This document shows, one piece after another, positions 40,556 to 50,399 of a stretch of 64,000 nt of DNA; the stretch's first letter is position 1; each line of letters begins with the position of its first letter. The notes beneath the pieces were generated by a model. The model did not search any database. It saw only the letters and a list, made by a program, of their open reading frames with translations, and was not told the origin of the DNA. The position numbers and the translations under genes were made by a program. This DNA is from Prostheceraeus crozeri (taxonomy: Eukaryota > Platyhelminthes > Polycladida > Euryleptidae), in assembly GCA_907163375.1 (NCBI GenBank), contig CAJQUW010003146.1, positions 458,741 through 522,740 on the forward strand, written 5' to 3'.

Positions 40556-40956
40556 CTATCCATTAATGCCTTTATTCGCGAGAGCACCAGCTAATCCTCC
40601 CAAAGCAGGACCGGCAGCTGCCATGATGATAGGCGCTAAAAGTGGTAAGAAGCCACCGCGCTGTGATAATAGTTTGCGCTTTGTAGGAATTCATGTTTTG
40701 GATTGCTCAAGGTGCGAAGAACTTTACCATGCCTGGCAATTGCATTGGCTTTTTTGCTATTTAATGTCATATAACGCACTTTTCGTATTTCCGCGCATAT
40801 TTTACGAATGAAGGCATTGTTTGCCAGCTTCATTGCCTCATATCGATGAGATGGCTTTAATTTTAATAAGCGACGAAGAGTGAGACAGAATTTTTTGTTT
40901 GCATTTGATTGACACTTTTGTCTGCGCGAACGGTGAGATGAAAGACGTCTAGCCAT
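40556..40956 (-). pseudogene. Basic protein with GGFL hydrophobic tail, frame change
   Basis: N-terminal basic, helical part of ~105 residues (ATG 40956; RLLKLKPSHRYEAMKLANN). In the -1 frame the sequence continues LLSQRGGFLPLLAPIIMAAA and ends at 40556. The same two-part design, also needing a -1 shift, is at 57940-58304. In other Polintons I know one continuous protein of this form, probably a DNA-binding internal capsid protein. Confidence 0.6.
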
Positions 40957-40987
40957 TTTTACAGGTGGATGTTAGAGTGTTCTTTGC

Positions 40988-41584
40988 TTAAACACGACAG
41001 CAGCGTCGAAACATCACCGACGTAAACGCAATGAAATAGAGGAAGACATTGAGTACAGCTCTAGTAAAAAACAATACACTGAGAACAACCACAGTACCAG
41101 TGGGATAGTCAGAAGCAGATACATGTGTGGGTAGCTGTAATGTATCTTTCAGTGAGGTACTATAGTTCAATGGAAACAGTTCAGCTGTGTCGTTTACTGA
41201 TATGTTATGATTCAGACATGAACAATCTGTTTGTATGATGATGCTTGTAAAGTTTAATGCCTTTGCATCAATTGTGCTTAAGTGGAAAAGGCTTCCCATA
41301 AGCAACGTGTAGAATAAATAACTCCAAGCAAGGTAATGAAAGAATACCATGACGTAACAGTGATGAAAGTGCATTCGTAAACTGCTTTTTGGTTTATAAT
41401 TATAAGATAGCATATAGTCACCATCTTCACAGTTTGTGTGAATGATGATAGCATTACTCAAACGATGTATCATCTCTCTACAATCACTGGATGATAATAG
41501 TTTTTCCAACACAAGAATCCACTGCCTTGTATAATCATGCTTTCCCTTTTCAATGAGACGGTGATACAGTGGTGTCATAGTCAT
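40988..41584 (-). CDS. Unknown membrane protein, two transmembrane segments
   Basis: 198 residues. Segments at ~76-97 (VMVFFHYLAWSYLFYTLL) and ~164-188 (TVVVLSVLFFTRAVLNVFL) are long enough to cross a membrane. The ~65 residues between hold several N-x-S/T sites, suggesting a lumenal or surface loop. It occupies the place of the 57146-57562 gene of Polinton 3 but shows no similarity. Possible envelope or host-membrane factor. Confidence 0.5.
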   Translation of the reverse strand: MTMTPLYHRLIEKGKHDYTRQWILVLEKLLSSSDCREMIHRLSNAIIIHTNCEDGDYMLSYNYKPKSSLRMHFHHCYVMVFFHYLAWSYLFYTLLMGSLFHLSTIDAKALNFTSIIIQTDCSCLNHNISVNDTAELFPLNYSTSLKDTLQLPTHVSASDYPTGTVVVLSVLFFTRAVLNVFLYFIAFTSVMFRRCCRV

Positions 41585-41622
41585 AGATGACTGTTATAAA
41601 ATCGACAAGGATTGCATCAAAA

Positions 41623-42138
41623 TCATTTATTTACATTGACTGTTGAAACTATTTCTTGATCACAGATGGGACACAACTTAGTTTCCAAAGGTACATAGCA
41701 CGTAGAACACATAACAGAATGACAACATGGTAAAAAGAGAAGGGACCGTTCCCTTTTAAAACACTCAATGCAGTTCCGTTCACATAATAATTTAAACGTC
41801 TCTTCTTCCAATTTCTTTCTGAAGTCACTTTTATTGTTAGAGCTACTTGACAAATCAGTTGCAAATGTCACTTTTTTCTTTTTCACTCCAGATTGCACCA
41901 ATTTCATCCTCCTATTTTCACTATCACTAGATTGCAGCATAGAAAAATCCTCTATCCATCTTCGATCCAAATGATGATTCATAGCATGCTCATCTAGATC
42001 CATTAGTCTTTCAACTAAAGCGCAAACTTTAATATTTTCATTTACATTTGTAACAGTTTCTATAGCCTTCAACGAATAACCAAGCTCTCTTGCTGCAAAC
42101 CATGAAGTTGGGAAACGAATGCAAATTTTCATCTTCAA
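41623..42138 (-). CDS. UBA-RING protein, IAP-like E3 ubiquitin ligase candidate
   Basis: 171 residues. The N-terminal ~45 residues (AARELGYSLKAIETV, then ALVERLMD) look like a UBA domain as found in inhibitor-of-apoptosis proteins. The C-terminus is a RING: C123-x2-C126-x11-C138-x-H140-x3-C144-x2-C147-x8-C156-x2-C159, the IAP type. No BIR domain is present. A ubiquitin ligase acting on host or viral proteins is a reasonable inference. RING parts also occur in Polinton 3 (56357, 57559). Confidence 0.6.
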   Translation of the reverse strand: MKMKICIRFPTSWFAARELGYSLKAIETVTNVNENIKVCALVERLMDLDEHAMNHHLDRRWIEDFSMLQSSDSENRRMKLVQSGVKKKKVTFATDLSSSSNNKSDFRKKLEEETFKLLCERNCIECFKRERSLLFLPCCHSVMCSTCYVPLETKLCPICDQEIVSTVNVNK

Positions 42139-42444
42139 ATAATTTCAAATGATGATGAGTGTCAGGAAGGGACACTCAGTTGAATATGATTGATATGACT
42201 TGTACACCTTTGACAGTATTGATGACTCAGTGAAATCTAATACTTTACTTTCATTTCATCAATTTTTCACCCATCCTCTGAGTTATACGGGCTTGGAACC
42301 GTCATGAAAGCAAATGACTTTCAGGCCTCATTATGGGTAGCCTCGTAAAGGCTCATGGATCATTCACGGAAAAAGGCAATGAAGCAGTGTGCTGTGTGTA
42401 TGTGTGAGTGTGTATGTCCTCATGTTTTAAAGAAAGGATGCTCT

Positions 42445-42678
42445 TCACTCATATTTATGTTTAGTTCCAAACCATCTTCCCTCTTTTAGCATGTTGGATT
42501 GTCTTTGATGACTAACTATTGTTGCTTTCTTCACATAGTCAATCGTTTCTAGACAATCGGCGATCTTTCTTGGATCATCTGTCTTGATTGCCATGGAGTA
42601 GTACCTTTCTGACAACTCCATGATTGTGTTCTTTTCTTTCTTTTGACGAATCATTAATTCAGCTTCTGTCTCACTCAT
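42445..42678 (-). CDS. Small charged accessory protein
   Basis: 77 residues from ATG 42678, mostly one charged helix (ETEAELMIRQKKEKNTIMEL). A TATA-like CTTTATAGAAA lies ~50 bp upstream (minus strand). Closest to the right inverted repeat, so it may be an early gene. Family unknown. Confidence 0.45.
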   Translation of the reverse strand: MSETEAELMIRQKKEKNTIMELSERYYSMAIKTDDPRKIADCLETIDYVKKATIVSHQRQSNMLKEGRWFGTKHKYE

Positions 42679-42837
42679 GATGCAGGATCACTACACTGTA
42701 ACAATGCTCAGTGAAAAGTGAATTTCTATAAAGTGCTACCTCCTTATATCTTGTCGTAGGAAACCTGAGTCCTGGATGGCGAACTTTAAGACTTGTGATG
42801 TGTTTCATTAACTTTCAGACTACATTATCATTTCATA

Positions 42838-43135
42838 AACTTGTGTTTCATAAAACGTCATGATCAAACTTTCTAACTATACATCAACCTATGTTGCAGT
42901 AAAACTTTTGTACAACATGATGCACTTTCTGACTACACTCACGAATAAAACTTCGATGATCAAACTTTACTTTCACAAACGTGTGTCACGGTAAAACTAT
43001 TTGACTACACTAACGCTTACATTTTATGACATTTGTGTTTCATAAAACGTCATGATCAAACTTTCTAACTATACATCAACCTGTGTTGCAGTAAAACTTT
43101 TGTAAAACATGATATACATGTACTTTCTGACTACA
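42838..43135. repeat. ~190-bp direct repeat
   Basis: Two copies of a block with TTCATAAAACGTCATGATC and TCTAACTATACATCAACCT (at ~42848 and ~43030), joined by related degenerate units. No gene is seen. Confidence 0.75.
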
Positions 43136-43553
43136 CTCACAAGAGCTTGTTTACTAGGGAAGAGAGAAATGAGCTTGTGGTTGCGTGTGGCGCATGAATG
43201 CCCCTTCCAATTCATTCCATTCATCATTTCGTCCCCGTGATAGAGGCAAGCAGAACCCATGGCCCATTCTCGCATGTATGGCCAACTATCGGGAGACAAG
43301 TGCAATGGAGATTTTATGAGGTAACCTGTGGCAGATAGCTAAATGTCGCCCTGACGGTCAGAGTACAACGTTGAGACGAAAGGCACCCACTTAGAAACAT
43401 GACGCAGAGGTTTCACAAGGATTACCATTGCCAGCGTCCCGTGCAGTACTCATCACTACGGACTTCACCTCTGTCTCGAAAGAACGCCCACCAACAGTAA
43501 GTATGACACCAAAAATCTCCGTGACTTGCACCGTCAATGACTTGATAGCCAGA

Positions 43554-45102
43554 CATGAAAACTGGTGGAGTTATTTACAAGAGGCTGGCAGACTTTGATC
43601 AGCTTGATAGCAAGCCGTGATTCACAAGCGTTTTGCAATGGAGATGTTTAGATGCCACCCATGACAAGATAGCTAAGACTCAACCGATTGGCGTTCAAAG
43701 TGCTACGTTGAGAACTGTGTCAAATGCCCAACATGAGTTGCCCCAGCGATTTCGGTCTAAAATATGACACACTCCCTTGCCACACTTATCACTACGGCAT
43801 CATCCGCCGTCCCGAAGGAACACCCTGTCAGTGGAATATTACAGCAAAACTCTCCGTGTCATGCTCGCTTTCAGTGAAAAGTCGCTTGTAGCATGGAGAA
43901 ACTGTCTCGTACACACTTATACATGCCTTCATTGACTTCAGCAGAGTCGAAAACCCCAGAAAACCTCCAAAAGTGATGAATTTAAATTTTTCAGCATTTA
44001 GCACTACTTATGAAATTTTATAAGTAGTCTGTCACTATAGGTCTGGTCAATAGCGATCGACTCTTCTTTTAATCAAGTCAAAAGGACTTGTAGAAGCAAA
44101 GTTACAAGCCTTTAAAGTTTTGGAGTCTTTTATGGCCTGGAGACGAAGGCCATCTCCTGGCTAACCTTTAAGTCCTTTTTTTAGAACCCCCAAATTTGGA
44201 ATGTCGGATGCTATCATCAGAGCTCCGGAGTTCACCTACCCCAACCCAGTCGGGAGGAGAACTGATTTCCACAAGCAGAGACTCCACTTATATAGTTTGT
44301 GGCGATCAGCTGATGACGTAATATCCATCATCCAAAACTTTAAACACGTCTATCTCCGGTTCTAGTGCTCCGATTGACTTCAAATTTTGACAGTTACGTT
44401 TTCTCGCTCTCACCTTTCATTTAAGACATCCATCGACTCTCTACGATGACCAGAAGCCCAGTTGAAAAAACAGATCTGAAAAGATAGGATCCTAGAGAAC
44501 AAAGTGCGGTCTTGCTCCTAAAAGAAACCCGAGCTCTTCATTCACTTCCAATCCTCCGCTATTCATCGCCAAAGGTGGCCACAATTTAACATTTTCACGA
44601 AAAAATCCTTCATCATGCCGAAATATGGCCTTTCTCATCCCAAAACTACCAACACCCGCCTTTTTCTAACTCTGCCGTTTTCAGAGATTCCTACCCTTGC
44701 CTAACAGGAAAACTCTTCCTTCCTTCCTTCCTCACCCAAAATTTCACGTAGACTCCGAATCTGAACTCCAATTTCCCATCCGAACCCTCCTTCATGCCGA
44801 ATTTCGACCTTTCTGATCCCAAAACCACCAAAACCCACATTTTCTCACTCTATCCTTCCCACATTCTTACCCTTGCCGCCTTCTTTCCTAGATTCCTACC
44901 CTTGCTGGAAAACTCCATCCTTCCTTCGAGAGGGGGGTAGGGGACAGCTTCCTCCTCACGGACCCATTCCTCCCAACACATCCTTGGCCACCTCCCTTCT
45001 TCCTTCCTTCCAGAGGGGGGAGGCTGAGTCAGCATGATGACTCAGCAGCGATGACTCATCGCTGCACTGCACTGCGCTTGCTTTTGGGACGAGCGTACTA
45101 CT
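43554..45102. repeat. Right terminal inverted repeat of Polinton 2
   Basis: Reverse complement of parts of 28444-30772, with deletions relative to the left copy. It contains the same inner block (TTATTTACAAGAG), the TATA promoter region and the distal GATGAGTCATCGC block. Differences from the left copy suggest some age. Confidence 0.88.
44287..44294 (-). promoter_or_regulatory. TATA box in right inverted repeat, directed inward
   Basis: Mirror copy of 29951-29958. It would drive the leftward genes (RING, ATPase, integrase, capsid). Confidence 0.5.
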
Positions 45103-45109
45103 CATTTAC

Positions 45110-46030
45110 ATTTTAAATTTATAATGTGCATCTTTACCTTAAGTGTTCAAATGCAAAAGACATCATTCAAAATTGAAATCCCTTTCAATAAAATTTGAGT
45201 CACTAAAACACCGGTGAGCAAAATAGTCGATGATCGGTGATAAATAATTTACATTTGCACATTGTGGAGGCGAAATGATAACGTCCACCACAAATGAAAA
45301 TGTAAAGAATTTTTTCTTTCTGAGAAATTATGCAATGATGACAATTCTTCTAGAAATGATCACATAAGCGGCTGGTTCCTCTTTACGCTTTATCGACTAA
45401 ATTTTGTAGTGATATTTAGTACAGCAACCTGGCTGATCACAATGATCTCTTTATGCCAATACAACATGCTGCTTAAAGAAAATTGTATTCATATATAATA
45501 ATTAAATAGCGATCGATAGGATATAACCAGCACAAGTGGCTTAGAAATGACAACTTGCAGAGAATTTGAGACATGTGAACGTAAAATTCAAATTTGTCAG
45601 TGAAGCAGCCAAAAGCAATCGAAGTTTCTCACTTTGCAGCATTGACCCAAATGGTTAGAGTTACCCCTTACAGAAAAGTCTCATGTAATTACATGAGAAA
45701 TTGCTCCTTTAAATTATTTGAGAATTTGGAACGTTTTCGCCTATGGTACAGGAGCATTTGCTCATCTACAATTGGAGATCACCAATATTACAGGAGTATC
45801 ATATATCATAGAATAAAAACAGAAAGCCTTTAATTGTTTGACGAGGATTATTCTGCATAACATTTTTATGACATACTTCTGCAACAATGGTTGATCTACA
45901 AGAGACTGCCATAAGATCATACATTTATAAATAGGCGTAGAGATTGCGCTGCATCAATTAAATCAAAAATGGCAATGACCAAATACAATGACCAAAATTT
46001 AATTGAAATGTGCTGACGGAAGTATAGAAA
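45110..46030. other. Unique-looking non-coding stretch
   Basis: No gene or known repeat seen. Confidence 0.5.
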
Positions 46031-46034
46031 AAAC

Positions 46035-46121
46035 ATGATGCAGATTCTCTACACCAGGACTAATGCAAAAGTCAACAAAACGGATATCATTCGAATGACT
46101 ATGACAAGACAAATGCTTTTT
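46035..46121. repeat. ~85-bp inverted repeat partner, left
   Basis: ATGCAGATTCTCTACACCAG, then GACTAATGCAAAAGTC and onward, is repeated in inverted orientation at 49573-49657. A diverged direct copy of part of the surrounding block lies at ~49130-49260. Confidence 0.75.
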
Positions 46122-46478
46122 GGTACCCGAAGAATCTTTTCTTTTGAACCCTTTATATGAAATACAATATTGGAACCTTCCAAAGAATAGGGAATGGTAG
46201 GATCCAATCCCGAAGTTTCAGAGGACTTCATTGATTCAGCGTCAAATACAGGGTGTTAGCGATCTTCCCGCGGATTTTTGAAGTCTTTCACCTAGGTCAC
46301 AAATATTGTGTTCATCACTCAAATATCATAGATAGCTAGGCTGGCGTTGTTCGCATGGTATATATGTAGATAGATAGCTATGATGAGATAAAATTTAAAA
46401 ATCATTGATATTTAAAAATCAAACTCTTCCTCCACATAACCTTAATCTCATCACTTTGAGTAAGACTATTGCAAGTGC

Positions 46479-46721
46479 ATGTTGACTGTTGAAATGAATT
46501 ACAAGGACTTGACGAACGAAGAAATTGCTTCTATAGTGTCTTTTTCCGTTACTTATAACTGCGAAAAGGCTAGGCGATTGTTTGAGGAGAAATTTCACAA
46601 GACCCCACCACCAGCAAGGACATTATTGGATTGGAAGAAGAGATTCATGGAGACATTATCCGTTGTTCCACGCAAGCCTATTGGAGACCACAGTGCCAGA
46701 AACCGTAGAAACCAGCTATAA
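46479..46721 (+). pseudogene. Inverted copy of mariner transposase N-terminus
   Basis: 80 codons, of which the first ~74 equal the N-terminus of the 46810-47847 transposase (MLTVEMNYKDLTNEEIAS). The rest is unrelated. It could encode a DNA-binding fragment that competes with the transposase, but this is speculation. Confidence 0.8.
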
Positions 46722-46809
46722 CGATGTGTCGTTACTAATGACAAAAACACTCTTTTACCATAGCAAAAAGGTATTATATTACTTAACAAAGCACATTTTC
46801 GTACTGATA

Positions 46810-47847
46810 TCATAAAAACTGCTCAAAATGCCCTCCATTCTGCTCAGCGCAGAGCTGACATCGCCGAAGAAAATTGTCATATGCGCGGCTGATGGTCGAT
46901 AGCTCGATACTTTCCAATAGATTGATCAGTTTGGATCGAAGTTCTCTTATTGTCCTTGGTCTTGGATGTTTATAAAGTTTATTGCGTATATCTCCCCACA
47001 ACCACGAATCATTCACAGACAGGTCAGGGCTTCTTGGTGGCCACGATATTGGACCTGAACGTCCAATCCATCGATTTGGAAGGTTAGCATTCAGGCTATT
47101 GCGTACTATTAACGCGAAATGGGAAGGTGCGCCGTCTTGTTGATAGAGTTCAGTCCGATTGCCTCTTTGTGTCAACAACGGGATAACTTTCTCCATCACA
47201 ATGCTAAGATATTTCTCAGAGTCCATTGTTCCATCAATTATTTGATAAGACACACCATGAATAGGCGATAACATCGCCCAGCACGTAATTCCGACAGACT
47301 TCATAAAGTGTTCTTCAACAGCATGGGGATTATCATGAGCGTAGATGAACTGGTTATGTCTGTTAACTTGACCGTTGCGTATGAAGTTCGAATCGGTTCT
47401 TTGTCTTTCGAGGATAAATCGACAAAATTGAAGTCGATTAATCTCGTCACTGTCTTTCAATTCCTGGACAGATGTAAGCTTCCAAGGTTTCATACCATCT
47501 TCTTTCAATACCTTGTTCACCGTAAACAGGGATACTCCCACCTCTTGTGCAACTTTTCGTTGAGACGTTCTTGGATCATCACCAACTGCATTCAGGACTG
47601 CATTTCTGTTCTCCTCCGATACTCTTCTGGCACTGTGGTCTCCAATAGGCTTGCGTGGAACAACGGATAATGTCTCCATGAATCTCTTCTTCCAATCCAA
47701 TAATGTCCTTGCTGGTGGTGGGGTCTTGTGAAATTTCTCCTCAAACAATCGCCTAGCCTTTTCGCAGTTATAAGTAACGGAAAAAGACACTATAGAAGCA
47801 ATTTCTTCGTTCGTCAAGTCCTTGTAATTCATTTCAACAGTCAACAT
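46810..47847 (-). CDS. Mariner-like transposase, apparently intact
   Basis: 345 residues: N-terminal helix-turn-helix region (YNCEKARRLFEEKF), a second HTH (TSQRKVAQEVGVSLFTV), then the DDE/D catalytic domain with QRTDSNFIRNGQVNRHN (~164), YQQDGAPSHF (~248) and WPPRSPDLSVNDSWLWG (~284). This is the IS630/Tc1/mariner type widespread in invertebrates. No stop or frameshift, so it may be active. It cuts the element out and reinserts it at TA. Confidence 0.88.
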   Translation of the reverse strand: MLTVEMNYKDLTNEEIASIVSFSVTYNCEKARRLFEEKFHKTPPPARTLLDWKKRFMETLSVVPRKPIGDHSARRVSEENRNAVLNAVGDDPRTSQRKVAQEVGVSLFTVNKVLKEDGMKPWKLTSVQELKDSDEINRLQFCRFILERQRTDSNFIRNGQVNRHNQFIYAHDNPHAVEEHFMKSVGITCWAMLSPIHGVSYQIIDGTMDSEKYLSIVMEKVIPLLTQRGNRTELYQQDGAPSHFALIVRNSLNANLPNRWIGRSGPISWPPRSPDLSVNDSWLWGDIRNKLYKHPRPRTIRELRSKLINLLESIELSTISRAYDNFLRRCQLCAEQNGGHFEQFL

Positions 47848-48069
47848 GCACTTGCAATAGTCTTACTCAAAGTGATGAGATTAAGGTTATGTGGAGGAAG
47901 AGTTTGATTTTTAAATATCAATGATTTTTAAATTTTATCTCATCATAGCTATCTATCTACATATATACCATGCGAACAACGCCAGCCTAGCTATCTATGA
48001 TATTATGAGTGACCTAGATGAAAGACTTCAAAAATCCGCGGGAAGATCGCTAACACCCTGTATATGTGT

Positions 48070-49570
48070 GCTCTCTACGGCAAAAGAGATTTCCCAGGAA
48101 CATTGGATGAGCTAAGATGTAATTTCTTTAAGACGAAGAAGTCTGATATACGATTCTCGTCGCCGACTTATTTGGATGAAAGCAGCATTGCCGTCACTGT
48201 CCCTACCACTGCCGACAGATTACGGACGGAAAATCGATAATTGAAGTCTTCAAGCAATAATGATGACTAAAACTCCTAAACCCAACTTTCCATTGACCAG
48301 ATGCAACTGTCAGACGGAGAAGTGTGGATTTCGATGTTCAGGTAGGAAAGTAATGCTCGCTCCCTCACGTGCACCCTAGCCTAAAATCGAGATGGATGTG
48401 AACATGACTACCTAGTCTCTTGATGTAATTGAAAGGTATCAGTCATATAAAAATCTGTGCTTCTTAACTTCGGACTGATCACTTCAACCTGACCTACACA
48501 TTGACTTTCATTGACTCAACACATCTCGTCGAGAAGCAATCAAATGCTAGTGTTATTCTTGTTTCCTGATATCCAGTTTGGTTTCACTCTAAATTTGATA
48601 CACGTAATAATTAAGTTAATTTGATCACTCAGCTTCATTGTAGAAACATATTTTTCTGAGTTATTTTTTCAGAGCTTTCATGCATGTTCTGAGTTTGTTA
48701 AACAATCATGTCCTTTTATTATCCGAATTTGTTATAATTGATATATAGGCTAAGTGATTCATGGTTTGAGATTTTTATTATCAAAGTTTGTGATAATATC
48801 CGTCCTCCTATTATCCAAGATTGTTTTACGTGCAAGCTAATTGCTATCTCAAGTTCATTTGTATCAGTTTGTCTTCAGTTAGGAATTGCTTTCAAATAGT
48901 GTATTTGCATGAAATAAATTTGTATAAATCACATTTTTTATTTTTCATGAAATTCAATTTCAAAATTGAATGGACTAATCAAGGATTATTGACAATAACA
49001 AAGCGACCTATTATTAGCTTTCAATAATTTCAGATATCCAATTTAGTTGCAACCTCAGCTTGTCAGCTGATTCAGCCTCGACTGTTAAATAGATGCATGT
49101 GTAAGTATTTCTCTAATGTAGAGCTTCATCTCCCATGACCTTTTGACTTCTAGCTCTGCACTCATTAACCATGTGATAAAACTTTTTTAGCAAAAGATTA
49201 GCCTTGTCATTCTCTTTCGAATGATGACCACCATTTCTTGACTTTCTTATTGATATTGATGTCAATAATCAATATGACAAATTGCATTTTCCACAACAAT
49301 TTTCAGAATTTTTGGTATATGTGAATTTAGCAAGGCTGATGAGAAAAACGAATTCATCGGTGACTTTCCTTATACCCTCAAAAACTGACACATATAAGAC
49401 AGTCAAAACGGACAGTAGTTGCATCAACTCTGCGGCATTGGTTTACCCAGTGTAGGGGTGCAGATGAGCATTCGTGCATTAAATTTTTTGAGCGTTGGCA
49501 TCTCGCCATGACCTTTTGACCTCTTACTCTGCACCCAATGACCCTATGACAAAACTTTTGGTAGGCCTAT
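48070..49570. other. Unique-looking non-coding stretch with direct repeats
   Basis: The blocks ATGACCTTTTGACTTCTAG...CTCTGCACTC (~49137) and ATGACCTTTTGACCTCTTA...CTCTGCACCC (~49510) are diverged direct repeats ~370 bp apart. No gene is supported. Confidence 0.5.
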
Positions 49571-49572
49571 CA

Positions 49573-49657
49573 AAAAGCATTTGTCTTGTCATAGTCATTC
49601 GAATGATATCCGTTTTGTTGACTTTTGCATTAGTCCTGGTGTAGAGAATCTGCATCA
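49573..49657. repeat. ~85-bp inverted repeat partner, right
   Basis: Reverse complement of 46035-46121. Together the pair brackets a 3.6-kb segment with the mariner inside. Could be the ends of an older non-autonomous element. Confidence 0.75.
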
Positions 49658-50063
49658 TTAGTTTCACAGCTCCGTGTTTCATGTTAATTTTCCAAAAAGT
49701 CAAAATTCAAAAAATCGACAAAAAATTCAGCTTCGCAAGAGAAGATCCAGAACAGACATCCTAGAATCGATGTTTCTATAAATGCGTCTAACCAGCAAGA
49801 AAACACCAAAAGCAAAAGTACGTCCTGACCTGAGTACCTCAACCTCTTGTCTAGAGAGGACAATAGATGACAAGGATATCACCAGTCTAGACTCTGACCG
49901 AGGTTCCACCTCTGTACTCCAGTCTTTAATTTGAGATAACTTCTGATATAAATGCCTCATCACCTACATTTTTCACGCCGAATAAAATATAAATGAGATA
50001 CGTCACCTAGGTGGCTGCATCTCAAGGTGGAATATCCTTTGTTCAAACATCAACACTGATAGT

Positions 50064-50399
50064 ATGAATCATGAGAAGCAAAAGGCGTGGCTGGATATAG
50101 AGAAGGAAGTAGCATGTGTGAGCACGAGAACATCAAGACGTTGGCAAGATCTCAGAGGAAAGATACAAGTGGAAAGATCGAAGGTCAAGCCGAAGGCTCA
50201 GGAGATCAATCGCTTGCGGGCCAACACCGGGAATCAAGTCCCAATCCCTGAATTGTCGGACTTTGAAACAAAGGTGGCTTCCCTATTAACTCCGGAAGAG
50301 CTGAATGGTATTGAGGGGTATGAACCACTGGGCGGCATCCATCGCCAACCGGAGGGCGGTTCAGCACCAGCACCTTTAGTACCAGCAGAACGCAGTTAA
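50064..50399 (+). CDS. Harbinger Myb/SANT-like DNA-binding protein, short form
   Basis: 111 residues with KQKAWLDIEKEVACVS and RRWQDLRGKI, the trihelix (Myb/SANT-like) pattern of the accessory protein in PIF/Harbinger elements. The C-terminus with LTPEELNGIEGYEPLGGIH is also typical. It converges with the transposase, overlapping it by 24 bp. A full-length version is usually longer and some N-terminal sequence may be missing. Confidence 0.7.
   Translation: MNHEKQKAWLDIEKEVACVSTRTSRRWQDLRGKIQVERSKVKPKAQEINRLRANTGNQVPIPELSDFETKVASLLTPEELNGIEGYEPLGGIHRQPEGGSAPAPLVPAERS

Larger units (their letters stand above)
28444..45102. mobile_element. Polinton 2: complete element with long terminal inverted repeats
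   Basis: The outer ends AGTAGTA (28444) and TACTACT (45096-45102) face each other and lead into long inverted repeats (left ~2.3 kb, right ~1.5 kb). Between them lie ATPase, integrase, minor and major capsid genes, protease, penton-like gene and several accessory ORFs. No family B DNA polymerase, helicase or Rep protein is found inside. No clear 6-bp target duplication was found. Several genes are broken (integrase amber, capsid frameshifts), so the element is not functional in its present state. Confidence 0.9.
46249..48060. mobile_element. Tc1/mariner-superfamily element with extended inverted arms
   Basis: Ends CAGGGTGTTAGCGATCTTCC and its reverse complement, both next to TA, the mariner target. 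The inverted similarity is not limited to short terminal repeats. It extends 430-450 bp inward (46249-46699 against 47627-48060) and includes the first ~74 codons of the transposase. Confidence 0.88.

Noticed and set aside
42445-43560. Host gene between the UBA-RING gene and the right inverted repeat
   Set aside because: Beyond one 77-residue ORF there are only repeats; a host gene is not supported.
28438-45108. Six-base target duplication around Polinton 2
   Set aside because: TATATT on the left and CATTTA on the right do not match, and shifting the ends by a few bases does not give a match.
49727-49963. 78-residue minus ORF before the Harbinger Myb-like gene
   Set aside because: No recognisable motif and it is probably part of the element's non-coding flank.
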